The translations under genes and the position numbers were made by a program. Under the pieces are notes generated by a model. The model made no database searches and was not told the origin of the DNA. It saw only the letters and a program-made list of their open reading frames with translations. Shown in pieces: positions 60,352 to 64,000 of a DNA stretch of 64,000 bases. Each line of letters begins with the position of its first letter. Positions within the stretch are counted from its first letter, which is position 1. Source of the stretch: Lycocorax pyrrhopterus obiensis (Eukaryota; Chordata; Aves; Passeriformes; Paradisaeidae). The stretch spans positions 8,847,168-8,911,167 of the forward strand of contig JACSVZ010000016.1 in NCBI GenBank assembly GCA_014706295.1, written 5' to 3'.

Positions 60352-61906
60352 AAGGGGCTGTGTGAGAGGTGAGAATTGCTCGTCTTGCTCTGGCTGTCCA
60401 CAGCGAGAGTGACTCCACATCTCACATTAAGGGAGCTCAAGCTGCACGAGATGAACACCCTCCAAAGTGATCACGTTTTTAAAAACCCAACCCAAATGCT
60501 GGAACACAGTAGTGACACTGTGTGGAAAATTTCTGCTCTGTAGTATCTGCAAAACGCGACACCAGGTAAAACCAAACCCGCCCACCACACCCACACATTC
60601 CTGCTTATCAGCTCATGCTGAATTTCAGGCACCTTTCAAACAAGAGAACAGAATTTTTTCAGCTCACCTACAAAGATTAATTATATTTTTAATTAAAATG
60701 ACTGTTTTCAGATTGAAATGGCCTTCGTAATGTCTCTGTTGCAGTGGAAAGGGATGAGAGGTGAGGAACTTCCCTAACTCCTGTTGGTACTGAGCTCTGC
60801 TTCAAGGAGCGCCATGCAAGAGCAACGTCAGCTCATGGGCTCAGTCTTAAATTCAGCTGAAATTTTAGAAATACCTGAGTTCATATGAAGAAATAGTAGC
60901 AGTGGCATTAACCACCCTCAGTCCCAAAATAGTTTTAATCACTTCTTACTCCACCTTTACTGTAGTGATATGAGCCTTCCTTTGCAATAATTATACATCA
61001 TGCTATGGACAAATGACTTTTGATTTAGTGATCTCCTTCAGTAACTAATGGTAAGATTAAGACAGTCCTTCATTAAACATTAATGATTAATAAATCAATA
61101 CATCTAGTGGCTAAAGATATTAGAGTAGTTTCTTCACAATCAATTATTGTCCACAATGATGGCTCAGGAGGGCTTCCATAGGAATATTGGGAGTTCTGGG
61201 AAAGGGTTAATCATCCTTCACGAGTCGCTAAGCAACGGTGTTCTGCTCTTATGGCATGTTTTGCCAGCCAGAGCCTTGCAATGATGCAACCTTTCTGCAT
61301 CTTATCCAGAGAGTTGGCTGAAAACTTGCCTGCCCAAATAACCCCTGGGCTGCTGACAGACTTAAATTTAGCTTCTGGTAGCTATTAGTTTTCAGATTGA
61401 TTTATAGCATTTAATTTTCTGTTCCAAAACATACACTGTATTTTAATATGACTTAAATCATGGTAAAGAGGACTAACCAAAATGCAGCTGTAGAACTAAG
61501 AACAAAGAAGATCTAATCAGCAATATTCGATACCCTAGTAATAAGTCACTTCATGAGACATGTCAAATATAATTAATAAAAGCAAACTTGAAAGACTGCA
61601 GAAATTCAGAAGCCAGGTTCAGGCTTTGGGAATGGTCTCTTCCCCCTCCCAGAGGGGAAAGAGAGCCATAAGGAGGGTACAGACAGCTTCAAGCAGCTGC
61701 ACTGGAGGTGCAACCCAAACCACACCAAGACTGCATCAATCATCAAGAATTACTGAGGGCTGGTAACTCATAAATCAGTGTCATTTATTTGTGTTTATCT
61801 GGCAATACATACCTCATAAACACCTTAATCAGAGGGAAGGATGCATCCTATAATGAGCAAAGTCAAAAACTAGGGATTTAAATATCCATGGGCCCTGGGA
61901 AATACA

Positions 61907-62130
61907 TGTTGCTGTTCTCACTGCGGACGAGTAGAGAAAGGATACAAGAGTCCAGGCTCAGGGATAAATGGAAGTGATTTAATAATCTTTCCGAAGGCTT
62001 TTATATGTTAGTTCGCAAAAGTGTGTTAAATGGCATAAGGTAATTGGTTTTTTGCCATCCACTCCTTGAGGGTATTGGTCAAGTTCTAAGACACCCATTT
62101 CTAAATATTTATCTAGTTAGAACCATAACA
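61907..62130 (-). mobile_element. Probable small solo LTR, minus orientation
   Basis: Read on the minus strand the block begins TGTTATGGTTCTAAC, has a TATAAAAG box (62005-61998), then an ATTAAA polyadenylation-type signal some 25 bases further, and ends GAACAGCAACA. This order (TG start, TATA, poly-A signal, CA end) is that of a compact LTR. No target-site duplication is obvious, and the left end could instead be at 62178. No retroviral genes are attached. Confidence 0.45.
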
Positions 62131-64000
62131 ATCCTGCCAAACAACCTGCAGGTGCAAGAAGTTTACAAAACTGTAACATTGTTTTGAGTTACTTGCATGG
62201 GAAAGACAGAACTCACACAAATGCTGCAGAGAGCTGAAGAAATTCTCTGCTGAAGCTTTTTCAGCATCCATAAATACACTTCCAGCTTTTGGAAGTTAAT
62301 TTTCAGGGCCTCACTTCTGCACAGACTTGGGGAACATTTAAACTCACACATAAACATCAAGATTGTTTTGGACACAGCACGTGTAAATCCAGCACTCCTT
62401 GCTCAGCTTCAGTCATTTACTATCAGCCAACCTCCGTGAAACAACACAAATAAAATCTTTGTGCTGCCAGCACTTTCTAACAAAAACTACTAATCAGATT
62501 TAATGGAGCCAGGTTTTGCTTTGTTTCCTGCTAATTTCTTAGCTGCCTTATATAATAGACCTACTTACAGTAATATTCTGGTCTGTGTTTGTTACAGGGG
62601 ATGTATCAACTTACTGGGGCAAGGAAGGTCTCAGCCCAAGCTCCCGGTTGCTGCCGCTGGATCTGTGCAGGAGTCAGACACAACCACCAGGAGCACAGGG
62701 CTGGGAAGGCAGCCAGCAGCTCTGCAGCTGCTCTGACCCTCCTTTGGTCACTTTGACTCATCACTAGATCTTAACAAAGTAAAGAACCCCAAAGCTCTTC
62801 AGGACTAGCAGTTGGGTCGATAAAGGCAAGTATCTGGAGAGGGTCAACAACTCTCATGACCAGGAACAGTTTTACTTGGGAGCAGAAAGGAAATCTGTGT
62901 AAAGCAGGTCTCTGAATCATGGCTTTGCCTTCTGGAAGGTTGCTCCAAGCAGGCTGGGAGGTCTCCTTTGGAAATACTGAAACTAAAGAAAAGGTCTGTG
63001 TGAAGGAAGGCTTCCTTCCTACGTAACTATTACCTTATGCAACCCAATCACAAGAAAAAGGATGAAAACCTATGGATTTCGGGAGCTGAGTAGCCTAACT
63101 TTATTGAGAAATAAATGATGCCTCTAACTTCACTTCAGTCTCAATGCTGATGCTGGTATTTATTCCCTGGGATTTGTAAAGACGTTTAAACAAGTGAGAG
63201 TTCTTTATAAGAATACTGGGGTATACCGTGTTAAGTTAGTTTTCATCTAAATTTCTTAAAACAGGATGTCTTCAATATTGATGAAGAACAAAAAAGCCTT
63301 TGAGTGAAGAAAGACAAAAAAATCCTTTAAATACACACAAATGTTTGTTTCAGAAAATTCTCTATTTTGTAATGAACTGGGTTTGCTTTTAAAATACCTT
63401 GATTTCTTGTCATGTGTGGATGGATTATGTGAGGAGAGGCTGAGCAGGCTCACACCTAAGACCACATCAGCTTCTGGACTTGCAGCTGGACCAGGGAGAC
63501 TTGTGGGATGCAGTCACCACGGGCACTGGGAAACCTGACAGGAAAAACAAATGCGTGGGGAACTCGTGGCATTTCTGGAAACAGAACCAGCAGATGAAAA
63601 AAGAGGACAAAGAGCCAGAAGGTAACCCAGGAAGAGGAAAGGTGAGGATCTCCCAAAGGGGCAGGGTGGAGGTGTTCCTGATGGTTATTCCCCTCCTGTT
63701 CAGACACAGGAGCTCGAAGTCTGTGGCTGGGCACTCAGTCACGGTCCCTCCTTCTCTGTGCACTTGAACTTGGTGCTTGACTTGCAAGGCTGATGATATT
63801 TAAAATCCATATCTGAGTTTGTTTCTGCTCTGGAAACTTGCCCAAGCTGCGAAAGAAATTCAGCTCTGGCTCAGATGTGAACTCCTTTGAAGCCCTCGTG
63901 GCTGTTGCAGTCCTTTTTCAGCAATGACCTACCAAAGGAAACCTGTACATTTTTAAGCCAGGCTTTCAAACACACTTGCTAAATCTCTACAGTTCATGGT

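Larger units (their letters stand above)
55454..64000. other. Gene-free region upstream of SCG2, distal part
   Basis: No recognisable exon. It contains the probable small LTR near 62 kb and a (CAGCC)4 repeat at 60.3 kb. The AT-rich block at about 60.88-61.15 kb has several homeodomain-like ATTAAT motifs (around 61070-61150) and little low-complexity sequence, so it is a candidate conserved non-coding element. The window ends in unremarkable sequence. Confidence 0.5.

Noticed and set aside
1..64000. Exons of the usual SCG2 neighbours (KCNE4, AP1S3), tRNA genes, CRISPR arrays or bacterial operons
   Set aside because: None could be recognised. Open frames do not resemble KCNE4 or AP1S3, no tRNA-like internal promoter pair was seen, and there are no regularly spaced repeats of CRISPR type.

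Overview
This is vertebrate nuclear DNA, most likely from a bird. It holds one protein-coding gene that I can identify, SCG2 (secretogranin II), on the minus strand. Evidence for a bird: a CR1 retrotransposon 3' tail near 9.8 kb, a solo endogenous-retrovirus LTR with a flanking target-site duplication near 55 kb, and a secretogranin II protein that is clearly orthologous to the mammalian one but diverged from it. A songbird is a guess from the look of the LTRs and is not demonstrated. Nothing bacterial or phage-like is present: no operons, CRISPR arrays, tRNA or rRNA genes.

Layout. 1-37.78 kb is gene-poor DNA downstream of SCG2. It contains a CR1 tail (about 9.80-9.88 kb), a probable minus-oriented LTR (about 12.06-12.53 kb), an ancient MIR-type SINE (about 16.95-17.15 kb), simple repeats, and a CpG-rich patch with a CTCF-like motif (about 6.37-6.60 kb). 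37.78-43.34 kb is the SCG2 transcription unit read right to left: 3' UTR with three AATAAA signals, one exon carrying the whole 625-codon coding sequence, an intron of about 3.2 kb, and a short non-coding first exon inside a CpG island. The promoter at 43.31-43.42 kb has, in gene order, stacked GC boxes, a CRE-like TGACGCGC, a TATA box, and an RE1/REST-like element overlapping the expected start site. A purine-only tract of about 155 bp and a 30-bp tandem repeat lie just upstream. 43.78-64 kb is gene-poor DNA upstream of SCG2, with a CTCF-like motif at 43.97 kb, an unrecognised 303-codon ORF at 51.0-51.9 kb, the solo LTR (54.80-55.45 kb), and a probable small LTR near 62 kb.

How it works. SCG2 encodes an acidic dense-core-granule prohormone that is cut at dibasic sites into secretoneurin, an EM66-like peptide and a manserin-like peptide, all visible in the translation. 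The promoter combines an activating cAMP-type element with a silencer-type RE1 motif, which fits expression limited to neuroendocrine cells and neurons. I found no undescribed biological system. The most interesting signal is the RE1-like element at the SCG2 start site: two perfect half-sites separated by one base instead of the usual two.
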